The notes under the pieces are model-generated. The model did no database searches, had not been told where the DNA came from, and saw only the letters and a program-made list of their open reading frames with translations. A stretch of DNA of 64,000 bases from Comamonas serinivorans (GTDB taxonomy: Bacteria; Pseudomonadota; Gammaproteobacteria; Burkholderiales; Burkholderiaceae_C): positions 434,001-498,000 of the forward strand of contig NZ_CP021455.1 of NCBI RefSeq assembly GCF_002158865.1. The letters run 5' to 3'. Shown one piece after another: positions 25,066 through 36,129 of the stretch (within the stretch, counting starts at the first letter, position 1; each line of letters opens with the position of its first letter). Made by a program: the position numbers and the translations under genes.

Positions 25066-25756
25066 GCTGTGTCTCCAGTTCGTTGTTGCGAGCCGCGCCT
25101 GCGAGGTCGGCACTCGGCGCACGCGCGGGGTCGCCGCGGTACGCTGCCGCCAATGTCGTGGAATTTGTCACGCCTGCCCATGCGTAAATCCCCGCAAATG
25201 ACGGGGAATGGCGGGTGTGGCAAGTCGCTGGGCGAGGGGTCGGCTGGCGCCCCGGGCCATCGGCAAGGGGGATGTGAGCCGGCCATGGGCCTCAAGTCCC
25301 CCGGCAGCGGCCCGCCGCGAGCGACGTGCGGCGTCCCGAACCGGGCACGAACCCATCAGGATGCTGCCGGGTGGATGGGGTGGCCGATCCAGACACGATG
25401 ACGGCACCACGCACCACGCACCGGTGCGAACATGCCCGGGCGTCCAGGCAGCGGGGCCAAGGCTCACGGCGCCCTGGATGCGCTGAAATGTAATTGGCAG
25501 TATCGGCTGATGCCGATCAAGCTTCAATCGGCAGTGGCAAATACTCCCTTTGCTTTGTGCTGTGCCCAGGGGGTGGCGCGGACCGGAAGCGGGGTGAACT
25601 CGGTCGCCAGGGGACGGCGGCGTTTCATGCCTGCCATGCCCCTGAGGGGCTCGAGCCCCTCCTCAACGCGTTGACGATGGCTTGCGGACCCCCAGCAGGC
25701 GCCGGTGCGCTGCGCGCCGCGCGCCGAAATGGCCCGCGTGCCGGATGCGGCGCGCC
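25066..25756. other. intergenic region with palindrome copy 8
   Basis: No gene recognised in 691 bp. It holds palindrome copy 8 and, at 25644-25661, a perfect 18-bp palindrome (GAGGGGCTC with GAGCCCCTC) without a U-tract, about 95 bp beyond the amidase stop, possibly a 3' stabilising hairpin. Confidence 0.5.
25498..25546. repeat. 49-bp palindrome, copy 8
   Basis: Arms CAGTATCGGC...TGCCGAT and ATCGGCAG...AAATACTC, each one base shorter than usual, with loop CAAGCTTCA. The only complete copy that is not 50 bp. Both cores have GAT/ATC. It lies 210 bp beyond the amidase stop. Confidence 0.8.
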
Positions 25757-27199
25757 TCAGCCCAGCAGGGGGCTGCGCTGCGCCGACCAGGGGCTGGCCT
25801 GTTGGTAGGCGTGGCCCAGCTGCAGCACCGACCAGTCGGCCTGGGTGGGCCCCACGATCTGGATGCCGGCCGGCAGGCCCTGGGCATCGAAGCCCGCGGG
25901 CGCCGACAGGGCCGGCAGGCTGGCCAGGGTGGCCGGCACGGTGCAGGCCAGCCAGCGGTGGTAGGTGTCCATGGCGCGGCCGTCGATGTGGTGGGGCCAG
26001 TCCCATTCGGCGGGGAAGGGCGCCACCTGCGTGGCCGGCAGCACCAGGAAATCGAAGCGCTCGAACAGGGCGCGCATGGCCTGGTAGAAGGCCGAGCGCG
26101 CCTTGGCGGCGTTGTAGAGCTGCAGGCTGGTCCACTGGCGGCCTTGCTCCATCTCCCACAGGGCCTCGGGTTTGAGCTGGGCCCGTTTGTCGGCGTCGTC
26201 CCACAGGGCCTGGTTGGCGCCCGCGAACTGCGCGCTGCGCAGCGTGATCCAGGCGCGCCAGGCCGCGTCGAGGTCGGTGTCCAGGCTGGCCTCGTCCACC
26301 ACGCAGCCGATGTCGCGCAGCACGTCCAACGCCTTGGCCTGGGTGGCGAGCAGGCCGGGGTCCATGGCCCAGCGCCCGTTCAGGTTGCCCAGCCAGCCGA
26401 TGCGGCAGCCCTGCATGTCGCGCGCCAGCGGTGTGCGGCCGTCGCAGCTGCGGTCGAAACGGCGCGACAGCGGCAGGCGCGCGTCAAAGCCCTGCATCAC
26501 GCCCAGCGTCATGGCCAGGTCGCGCACGTTGCGCGCCATGGGACCGGCCACGGCGAACTGCTGCTGGAACACCTCGTCGGCCGGTCCGTTCGGGATCAGG
26601 TTAGGCGTGGGCCGAAAGCCATACACGTGGTTGAAGGCCGCGGGCGTGCGCAGCGAACCCATCATGTCGGTGCCATCGGCCACGGGCAGCATGTGCAGGG
26701 CGACGGCGACGGCGGCCCCGCCGCTGCTGCCGCCGGCCGAGCGTTCGGGGTTCCAGGCGTTGCGCGTCAGGCCATACACGGGGTTGTAGGTGTGGCCGCC
26801 CAGGCCGAATTCGGGCGTGTTGCTGCGGCCCACGAACACACAGCCGCCGGTGCGCAGCCGCGCCAGGAACACCGCGTCTTCCTGCGTCACGTTCTGCGCA
26901 AACAGCGGCGAGCCGCGGCTGGTGACCAGGCCTTTGACGGCCGACAGGTCTTTGGGCGCCAGCGGAAACCCGTGCAGCGGCCCGCGCGACTGGCCGCGTT
27001 GCAACTCGTCGTCCAGCATGCGCGACTGCTCGAGCAGGTGGTCCGCGTCCACGCGCGCGACGAGGGCATTGACCTGCGGGTTGAGCGCATCGATCTGCGC
27101 CAGGTGGGCCTGCATCACCTCCAGGCAGGACAGCTCGCGGCGGTGGATGGCTTGCGACAGGTCGGTGGCGTCCAGGCCGACGAGCTCGTGGGCGTGCAT
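25757..27199 (-). CDS. amidase (amidase signature family)
   Basis: A 480-residue amidase-signature enzyme. The Ser-cisSer-Lys triad is visible: Lys in FPLAPKDLS (near residue 81), the Gly/Ser loop AGGSSGGAAVA (near 160) and the nucleophile region GTDMMGSLRTPAA. It hydrolyses an amide bond; it is probably not GatA because no gatB/gatC is nearby, and substrate is unknown. AAGGAT lies before the ATG at 27199. It precedes no obvious pathway partner, although the 1-11 kb amide operon is in the same region. Confidence 0.88.
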   Translation of the reverse strand: MHAHELVGLDATDLSQAIHRRELSCLEVMQAHLAQIDALNPQVNALVARVDADHLLEQSRMLDDELQRGQSRGPLHGFPLAPKDLSAVKGLVTSRGSPLFAQNVTQEDAVFLARLRTGGCVFVGRSNTPEFGLGGHTYNPVYGLTRNAWNPERSAGGSSGGAAVAVALHMLPVADGTDMMGSLRTPAAFNHVYGFRPTPNLIPNGPADEVFQQQFAVAGPMARNVRDLAMTLGVMQGFDARLPLSRRFDRSCDGRTPLARDMQGCRIGWLGNLNGRWAMDPGLLATQAKALDVLRDIGCVVDEASLDTDLDAAWRAWITLRSAQFAGANQALWDDADKRAQLKPEALWEMEQGRQWTSLQLYNAAKARSAFYQAMRALFERFDFLVLPATQVAPFPAEWDWPHHIDGRAMDTYHRWLACTVPATLASLPALSAPAGFDAQGLPAGIQIVGPTQADWSVLQLGHAYQQASPWSAQRSPLLG

Positions 27200-27301
27200 G
27201 GCGGGATCCTTGTGGATGGGTGAAGGGGCGCGCCGTCGCGTGGGCGGCGGCACGGGGCTTGCCGCACCGTGCGGTATGGCCCGCAGGCGCGGGTCAGTCG
27301 G

Positions 27302-27733
27302 TCAGCCCTGGGTGCCCAGCACGCGCCGGTAGGCCTCGGCGTTGCGGGCCAGCACCTCGGGCGGCGCCAGCTCGCGCGCATGCTGGCCCAGCGGCACGCC
27401 GGCCTTGCGCGGGATGACGTGCACGTGCGTGTGGAACACGGTCTGGCCGGCTGCGCTTTCGTTGAACTGCATGACGTTCACGCCGTCGGCCGCGAATGCC
27501 TGCATGGCCGCGCGCGCGATGCGCTGGGCCGTGGCCATGGTGGCGCTGAGCGCGGCGGGGTCGATGTCGAGCAGGTTGCGCGAGGCGGCCTTGGGCAGCA
27601 CCAGCGCGTGGCCGTCGCACTGCGGCATGGCGTCCATGATGACGAGGGTGGCCTCGTCCTCGTAGATGCGCTGGGCCGGGATGTCGCCGCGGATGATGCG
27701 GGCAAAGATGTTCTGGTCGTCGTAGGGCTGCAT
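27302..27733 (-). CDS. HIT family nucleotide hydrolase
   Basis: A 143-residue HIT (Hint-like) protein with NIFARIIRGDIPAQRIYED at the N-terminus and the histidine triad HTHVHVIPR near residue 98. Such proteins hydrolyse adenosine phosphoramidates or related nucleotides. The ribosome-binding site is weak; the ATG is chosen by family alignment. Confidence 0.9.
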   Translation of the reverse strand: MQPYDDQNIFARIIRGDIPAQRIYEDEATLVIMDAMPQCDGHALVLPKAASRNLLDIDPAALSATMATAQRIARAAMQAFAADGVNVMQFNESAAGQTVFHTHVHVIPRKAGVPLGQHARELAPPEVLARNAEAYRRVLGTQG

Positions 27734-27936
27734 GGCTGGCCTGAAGGGGCAACGGAAGGGAAGGGATGACGCCAGCACTGTACAGCCGTGGGGCGGTGGT
27801 GAGGCGGGAGGAACCGACGTGCCCGCCTGGCCCGACCAGGCCGATGGCGGGGCAGCCAGCCGCGGCCCGTCTTCGTCGAGACCGCGGGCCGCAGGCTGAC
27901 CGTCAAGGCCGGGAACAACACACAGACATGGTTGGG

Positions 27937-28140
27937 TCACCCGCACAATTCAGCGGGCGTCCACAGCGGCATGCCCTGCGGGCGCAGGCCTGGCGGCGAT
28001 GACCAAGGCGCGTTGAACCGCTGCCAGTTCGCGGGGTGCGCCTGGTGCGCGATGGGCTCCGCCGTGAAGCGGGTGGTCAGCCCGTCGAGTCCGAACGTTT
28101 GGTTGAATGAAAGGCAGTATGGGGACACTGTCGATTTCAC
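27937..28140 (-). pseudogene. possible gene remnant opening inside palindrome copy 9
   Basis: A 67-codon frame whose only ATG lies in the loop of palindrome copy 9. From about codon 17 (GLDGLTTRFTAEPIAHQ) the third codon positions are nearly all G or C, as in neighbouring true genes, suggesting the 3' end of a former gene that has lost its 5' part at the palindrome. No family recognised and no ribosome-binding site seen. It could equally be chance in GC-rich DNA. Confidence 0.25.
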
Positions 28141-28164
28141 ATGATCGACAGTGACGGCATACTG
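28115..28164. repeat. 50-bp palindrome, copy 9
   Basis: Arms CAGTATGG...CACTGTCGAT and ATCGACAGTG...GCATACTG, 18 of 21 positions matching, including a perfect 10-bp inner stem. Both inner cores are GTCGAT, a paired deviation from the commoner GCCGTT. It starts seven bases beyond the copper ATPase stop. Confidence 0.9.
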
Positions 28165-28171
28165 CTTCCAG

Positions 28172-30745
<2,574 letters not shown>

Positions 30746-30751
30746 GGTGCG

Positions 30752-30782
30752 ACCTTAAGGCTTGCCATGATGGGAAGGTCAA
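30752..30782 (-). promoter_or_regulatory. CueR/MerR-type copper promoter of copA
   Basis: On the minus strand TTGACC (30782-30777) and TAAGGT (30757-30752) are separated by exactly 19 bp, the long spacer typical of MerR-family activated promoters. The spacer carries the dyad CTTCCCAT-C-ATGGCAAG, a close match to CueR sites. No cueR gene is in the window. The -10 end lies seven bases from the ATG, implying a very short or absent leader. Confidence 0.85.
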
Positions 30783-30904
30783 GCGGTGGCTCGCACTTTC
30801 AGGAAAAGGGCGATGCGATCGCGAAAACCCGAATTTCAGGGATGGCCCCATGAATTTTTTCGGGCTATAAGCGTGCGCTTGTCACAACTGATCACATTTG
30901 CCGC

Positions 30905-31942
30905 ATGCCATTGTTCGCCCCCATCCGTTCATCGCAGCTGCTTCAGCACCTGCGCCCTGGCACCCTGGCCCTGGCGGTCTTGGGCGTGGCCCACAGCGTT
31001 CAGGCTGCTGTGCAGTTTGAATTGATTCCGGCGACACAGGCCTGGAACACCATCACCCAGGTGGGCGGTGTGCCCGTGTTGCCGTTTGACCTGACGCCGC
31101 AGGCGGCGATTGTGGACATCACCCCAGGCATCGCCACCATTCCTGGCATGCCCATGCAGGCAAACGGCAACCCAGCAGTCACCACGCTGAGCTCGGCAAC
31201 GGCACTGACGAAATACACCATGGGCGTTCAATGGAATCAAACCTGGGCCAACCAGTATCTCGGCCCCATTTTCTTCAGCGGCTACGGCACGATGGCGTTG
31301 ACGTTGGCACTTCCCGCCCGCACCACCGCCTTTCACCTCTTCGGTGTCAGCAACTTCGGGGGCACTCACATTTTTCAAGCCACTTCGGACAGCGGCGCTG
31401 GTTCTGGACCCGTGACGGTGGTCACCACAGGTATGAACGACGCGGTCCCTGGCCTTGGGTTTTACACAAGCCAAGCAGGCGAGTTTCTCCAAACCATTGA
31501 AGTTCAAGCTGACGCCAGCTTCGGCATCGCGGTGTTCGGCATCGCCCAAGCGCCGGATGCGCCGGCGCTGAGCGCCGCCACCCCAGCGCCTGGCGCGGCT
31601 CAGCTGCAGGTGACAGCACCGACAGACGTGGGCACCCACGCTGTCACCGGCTACCTGGCCAGTTGTGCGCCGCAAGCGGGCGGTGCAGCCCTCACGGTCA
31701 CGGGCAGCACCAGCCCCTTGACGGTGAGCGGCTTGACGAACGGCACGACCTACATGTGCACGGTGGCTGCCACCAGTGCAGCCGGCACCGGACCGGCTTC
31801 TGGCGCACAGGCGGTGACGCCGGCAGCGCCAGTCGCGGCCACGGTGGCTCCGGTACCGGCATTGAGCACACTGGGCGCTGGACTGCTGGCGCTGTTGTCG
31901 GCTGGCTTGGGGGCGTGGGGTCTGCGCCGCCGCGAGCCCTGA
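30905..31942 (+). CDS. IPTL-CTERM surface protein with a fibronectin type III domain
   Basis: A 345-residue exported protein: signal peptide (LALAVLGVAHSVQAA, residues about 20-34), a beta-rich region (35-215), a fibronectin type III-like domain (about 217-305), and a C-terminal sorting tag ALSTLGAGLLALLSAGLG followed by RRRE, the IPTL-CTERM/PEP-CTERM pattern of motif, helix and basic tail. It is presumably cleaved and anchored by an exosortase-type enzyme, none of which is in the window. The N-terminal half appears less GC-rich than its neighbours. No clear ribosome-binding site. Confidence 0.82.
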   Translation: MPLFAPIRSSQLLQHLRPGTLALAVLGVAHSVQAAVQFELIPATQAWNTITQVGGVPVLPFDLTPQAAIVDITPGIATIPGMPMQANGNPAVTTLSSATALTKYTMGVQWNQTWANQYLGPIFFSGYGTMALTLALPARTTAFHLFGVSNFGGTHIFQATSDSGAGSGPVTVVTTGMNDAVPGLGFYTSQAGEFLQTIEVQADASFGIAVFGIAQAPDAPALSAATPAPGAAQLQVTAPTDVGTHAVTGYLASCAPQAGGAALTVTGSTSPLTVSGLTNGTTYMCTVAATSAAGTGPASGAQAVTPAAPVAATVAPVPALSTLGAGLLALLSAGLGAWGLRRREP

Positions 31943-31962
31943 AGCATGACGGAGTCCGCAGT

Positions 31963-32012
31963 GAGTATGCATCGATGGCCGATTCAATTGAAAAGCTGTT
32001 TGGTGCATACCC
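31963..32012. repeat. 50-bp palindrome, copy 10
   Basis: Left arm GAGTATGCATCG...GGCCGAT; right arm AAAGCTG...TGCATACCC, whose inner core has drifted. Located 20 bp beyond the IPTL-CTERM gene stop. Confidence 0.75.
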
Positions 32013-32178
32013 ATCTCCATGGAGGGGCGGCAGCGCATGGTGACCACGGTGCACTGAACGGCGCGCGGCCTGCCAGCGCTTCGGCTTCGCTATCGTGCAG
32101 GCGTCGCCCGGCCCGGTGGCGGCCCCCTACACTGCCGCTCGTTTGCGGCGCGCCGCGTGTTCACCAGAGGAGACCGTC

Positions 32179-33002
32179 TTGAGCTTCACCCCCACCGCCA
32201 CCACCCCCCGCCCGAGGGCTGCGTCGTCACCCAAATCGTCGACGAGCACATCCTGCTGATCGGCCTGAACCGCCCGGCCAAGCGCAATGGCTGGACGCCG
32301 CGCATGTTCCGCGAGCTGGCCGAGGCCTACACCCAGCTGGACGACGACCCCAACCTGCGCGTGGGCGTGCTGCACGCCTTCGGCGACCACTTCACGGCCG
32401 GGCTCGATTTGCCGGCCGTGTCCGAGTACCTGAAGAAGGGCCAGAAGCTGACGCCGGCCGGCCTGGTCGACGCGCATGACCTGGGCCTGTCGGGCTACCG
32501 CCGCCGCACCAAGCCGGTGATCGCGGCCGTCAAAGGCATTTGCTTCACCGTGGGCATCGAGCTGATGCTGGCGTCGGACATCACGGTCGCGGCCGACGAT
32601 TGCCGCTTCTCGCAGATGGAAGTCGCGCGCTGCATCCTGCCGGCCGGCGGCGCCACGCTGCGCATGCCCGAGCGCGCCGGCCTGGGCAACGCCATGCTGC
32701 ATTTGCTGACGGCCGATGAGTTCGACGCCGCCGAGGCCTACCGCTGCAACTTCGTGCAGAAGGTCGTGCCCGTGGCCGAGCTGCTGGACACCGCCCTGAC
32801 ACTGGCGCGCCGCATTGCCGCACAGGCGCCGGCCGCCGTCATCGCCACGCGCTTGAACGTGCTGAAGAACATCGAGCTGGGCCAGGCCGCCGCCGTGGCC
32901 GACTTCAGCCCGGTGCAATCGCGCCTGGCCAGCAGCGAGGACGCGGCCGAAGGCGTGCGCTCCTTCGTCGAAAAGCGCCCGGCGCGCTTCACCGGCCGCT
33001 GA
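32179..33002 (+). CDS. enoyl-CoA hydratase/isomerase family protein, probable frameshift near the start
   Basis: A crotonase of about 275 residues: FTAGLDLPAVSE near the first oxyanion-hole segment, KGICFTVGIELMLASD for the second, and C-terminal EKRPARFTGR. A GAGGAG box lies ahead of a TTG at 32179, whose frame (SFTPTATTP) is one base out of step with the crotonase body. The change of frame falls at a run of six C (32204-32209); seven C would join the two frames. Alternatively translation starts at a GTG at 32157 without a ribosome-binding site. Could be a sequencing error, true mutation or phase variation. Confidence 0.75.
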
Positions 33003-33383
33003 GGGCATCCAGCCGCGGGCGTGCGCGTGCCGGCCATGCCGCGTGCGCCGGCTGTTTCAGGACCGGCCGGGGGTGACCTGAGAGCCGGGCTGGGTCAAGG
33101 GCGGCCGCATCGTGCTCGCGCGCGGGCGCACGCCAGCCCGACGATGCCTTCGCCCGGCAGGCGGCACAGCCGTCTTCCGTCTGGCCATGACGACCGCATG
33201 CGAACCGATGGGGTTGCTCTGAAGATTTGAGCGGATCGCGATGTGGTCTGCCGGCACGCTTTCGCTGGGCCATCACCGGCGCAGCGCCTGCGTCCGCCGA
33301 CCGGGAATGCCCCGATGGAGGCTTTGGCCATGGGCTTGTACCCTCGCGCGTCCTTGGAAGACTTTTGGCAAGAGGTGACGGCG
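33003..33383. other. intergenic region
   Basis: No gene, repeat or recognisable promoter seen in 381 bp between the crotonase and Bug genes. Confidence 0.45.
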
Positions 33384-34370
33384 ATGGCAGTGAAGACTTT
33401 GTGGGCAGCGTGCATCCTGGCGTGCGGAGCGTGGAGCACGGCTCAGGCGCAGACCGATGCGGCCCAATACCCCAATCGCACCATCACCATGGTTGTGCCG
33501 GCCGCCGCGGGCGGCGCCACCGACGTGGTGGCCCGCGTGATGGCCGAGCAGCTGGGCAAGCGCCTGGGTCAGACGGTGGTGGTGGACAACAAGACCGGGG
33601 CCTCGGGCATGCTGGGCACCCAGGCGGTGGCCCGCGCCGCGCCCGATGGCTACACGGTGTTGCTGGCCTACTCCACGCCGGTGTTCTACACCCACCACAT
33701 CTTTCCCAAGATGGCCTATGACATCAAGAAGGACTTCGCGTTCGTCTCGCAGGTGGCCGCCACCAGCCTGATGGTGCTGGTCAATGAGAAGGTGCCGGCC
33801 AAGAACATGAAGGAGTTCATCGCCTGGGCGCAGGCCAACAAGGGCAAGGTCAACTACGGCTCTTACGGCCAGGGCTCGGCCGGCCACCTGATGAGCGCCT
33901 ACCTCAACGAGTCGCGCAAGCTGGGCATGACCCACGTGGCTTACAAGAGCGAGGCGCCGTTCGTGCAGGACCTGGCCGGCGGCGTGGTGCCCTGGGGCAT
34001 GGGCACCCTGGCGGCGGGCCAGGGCATGATCAAGTCGGGCCGCATGCGCCCCATCGCCATCCTGGGGCCCAAGCGCTTGCAGGAGCTGCCCAATGTGCCG
34101 ACCATGGCCGAGCAGGGCTTCGCCGACCCCGAGTTCAACACCGTGGCCTGGTTCACGCTGCTGGCGCCGGCCAACACGCCCAAGCCCATCCTGGACCGGC
34201 TGGAGAAGGAGTCGGTCGAGGTCGTGAACTCCACCGCCATGAAGGCGCGGCTGCAGGTGCTGGGCCTGGAGCCCGTCAAGGGCGGTTCGGCCCAGTTCCA
34301 CAAGGACTTCAACGCCGCCGATCCCCTGATCGAGAAGCTGGTGAAGATATCGGGCGCCAAGGCCGAGTGA
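33384..34370 (+). CDS. Bug/TctC-family extracytoplasmic binding protein
   Basis: A 328-residue binding protein. A signal peptide (LWAACILACGAWSTAQAQ) is followed by NRTITMVVPAAAGGATDVVAR, DNKTGASGMLG and the family pattern to the end. Ligand unknown, and no transporter membrane genes are adjacent. AGAGGTG eight bases before the ATG at 33384 fixes the start; upstream ATGs in frame would bury the signal peptide. As at 14 kb, it neighbours a crotonase gene. Confidence 0.9.
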   Translation: MAVKTLWAACILACGAWSTAQAQTDAAQYPNRTITMVVPAAAGGATDVVARVMAEQLGKRLGQTVVVDNKTGASGMLGTQAVARAAPDGYTVLLAYSTPVFYTHHIFPKMAYDIKKDFAFVSQVAATSLMVLVNEKVPAKNMKEFIAWAQANKGKVNYGSYGQGSAGHLMSAYLNESRKLGMTHVAYKSEAPFVQDLAGGVVPWGMGTLAAGQGMIKSGRMRPIAILGPKRLQELPNVPTMAEQGFADPEFNTVAWFTLLAPANTPKPILDRLEKESVEVVNSTAMKARLQVLGLEPVKGGSAQFHKDFNAADPLIEKLVKISGAKAE

Positions 34371-34574
34371 CACCGACGCGCCGTCGCGCGACACCCGGGC
34401 GCGGCGGGCTCACCGGCCTGCAGCACAACGCCTGCGGCAGGCGCTGGACGCCGTTGCATGCCGGACGCTATCCCAAACTGTGGCGCGCCATCCACGTCGG
34501 TGCGGGCGGGTCGCGCGGGTGCCTGGAGGCGCTCGCTGCGCCCGTGAGTGCGCCCGTATTGGGGTGATTTTCAG

Positions 34575-34624
34575 GAGTATGTGCCAGTTGCCGTTCTGTA
34601 TTCAAAGGCAATCACTGGATACTG
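34575..34624. repeat. 50-bp palindrome, copy 11, overlapping the efflux OMP 3' end
   Basis: Left arm GAGTATGTGCC...TTGCCGTT, right arm AAAGGCAATC...GGATACTG. The last residues SIQ and the TGA of the outer-membrane channel gene lie within the right arm (stop at 34612-34614). Confidence 0.87.
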
Positions 34625-36129
34625 CTCACCACATCGGTCACGGCATCGCCGCCCAGGGCTTTGTAGAGCGCCACGCGGCCCAATTGCTCGGCCAGTTGCA
34701 GGCTGATGTGCTGCTGCTGCGCGGTGTACAGGCTGCGCTGGGCGTCGAGCACGGCCAGGTAGTCGTCGGTGCCGGCCTTGAAGCGGGCGTTCGACAGGTC
34801 GAGGGCCCGCTGGTTGGCGCTGACCAGGGCGGCGGAGGCGGTCAGGCGCTCCTGCCAGCTCTGGCGCTCGGCCAGGGCGTCGGCCACCTCCTTGAAGGCG
34901 GTCTGCACCGCGCGGTCGTAGGCGTTGACGGCCAGGTCGCGGTCGACTTCGGCCACGCGCAGGTTGGCGCGGTTGGCGCCGCCGTCGAACAGCGGCAGCG
35001 ACAGGCCGGGCGCGAAGCTCCAGGTACCGTTGCCGCCGTCGAACAGGGCCGAGAGGCTGCGGCTGGCGGTGCCCACGGCCGCCGTCAGGCTGATGCGGGG
35101 GAAGAAGTTGGCGCGCGCCACGCCGATGTTGGCGTTCATGGCGCGCAGCCGGTGCTCGGCGGCCTGGACGTCGGGCCGGCGCAGCAGCATGGTGGACGGC
35201 AGCTCGCCCGGCACATCGGCCAGGGACGACACGGTGGTGGCCAGTGTGTCGTCGGCGGTGGGCAGCCAGGCCTCGGGCACCGGGCCACCCGCCAGCAGGG
35301 CCAGCGCATGGCGGTCCTTGGCGATCTGGGTGCGGTAGGCGGCCACGTCCAGGCGGGCGCTGTCCACGGTGGTCTGGTTCTGGGCCAGCACCAGGCCCGA
35401 GGTGGCGCCGAGCTCGTGCATGCGCTGGGTCAGGCGAAAGGCTTTTTCGCGCGCGGCCAGCGTGTCTTCGGCCAGCCGCAGGCGGTGCAGGTCGGCCGCC
35501 AGGTTCAGCCAGGCCTGGGTGGTGTCGCCCAGCAGGGCCAGGCGCACGTTTTGCTGTGTGTCGCCCTGGGCCAGGACCTGCTGCAACGAGGCTTCGCTGA
35601 GGTTGCGCACGCGACCCCAGAAGTCGAGCTCGAACGCGGTGATGCCCAGCTGCACGCTGTACTGCTCCTGCGTCACGGCCCGGCCGCTGCTGCTCAGGTC
35701 GGCCGCCGTGCGGGCGCGGCTGCCCTGGGCGGACAGGCCCACGCTGGGCAGCTGATCGGCGCGGGTGATGCCGTAGACCGCGCGGGCGCGCTCGACGTTC
35801 AGCACGGCCTGCTGCAGGTCGCGGTTGCCGGTCAGGGCCTGGGTCAGCACCTGCCGCAGGCGCTCGTCCTGCACCCAGGACTGCCAGGCCAGGCCCGGTG
35901 AACGGGCGGCTTCGTCCCACTGCACCTCGGCAGGGGTGGCGCGGGCGGACCCGAAGGCGGGCTGGATCTGCGTGGGCACGGCCAGGGGCGGCACGCGCGT
36001 GGTGGGTGCGAGGTTGCAGCCGGCCAGGCCCAGCGCCAGCAACGCGGCCAGCGGGCGCAGGCGGCTGGGGCGGCGTCGGCTGGACGGGGTGGGGGCGTGG
36101 AGGGGGGCGAGGGACATGAGGACGCTCAT
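34612..36129 (-). CDS. RND efflux outer-membrane factor (NodT/OprM family lipoprotein)
   Basis: A 505-residue outer-membrane channel of the TolC-like NodT family. An N-terminal lipobox (ALGLAGC near residue 38) indicates a lipid anchor. Two OEP repeats (about 90-280 and 300-490) contain the usual SLPLFDGGANRANL and ELPSTMLLRRPDVQAAEHRL. It completes the tripartite pump with the AcrA- and AcrB-type proteins encoded upstream. Its ATG overlaps the acrB stop (ATGA), so translation is coupled. Its C-terminal codons lie in palindrome copy 11. Confidence 0.92.
   Translation of the reverse strand: MSVLMSLAPLHAPTPSSRRRPSRLRPLAALLALGLAGCNLAPTTRVPPLAVPTQIQPAFGSARATPAEVQWDEAARSPGLAWQSWVQDERLRQVLTQALTGNRDLQQAVLNVERARAVYGITRADQLPSVGLSAQGSRARTAADLSSSGRAVTQEQYSVQLGITAFELDFWGRVRNLSEASLQQVLAQGDTQQNVRLALLGDTTQAWLNLAADLHRLRLAEDTLAAREKAFRLTQRMHELGATSGLVLAQNQTTVDSARLDVAAYRTQIAKDRHALALLAGGPVPEAWLPTADDTLATTVSSLADVPGELPSTMLLRRPDVQAAEHRLRAMNANIGVARANFFPRISLTAAVGTASRSLSALFDGGNGTWSFAPGLSLPLFDGGANRANLRVAEVDRDLAVNAYDRAVQTAFKEVADALAERQSWQERLTASAALVSANQRALDLSNARFKAGTDDYLAVLDAQRSLYTAQQQHISLQLAEQLGRVALYKALGGDAVTDVVSSIQ

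Larger units (their letters stand above)
27734..28171. other. intergenic region with palindrome copy 9 and a possible gene remnant
   Basis: No complete gene seen. It contains palindrome copy 9 and a short open frame (27937-28140, listed separately) with codon use like a real gene. Confidence 0.45.
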
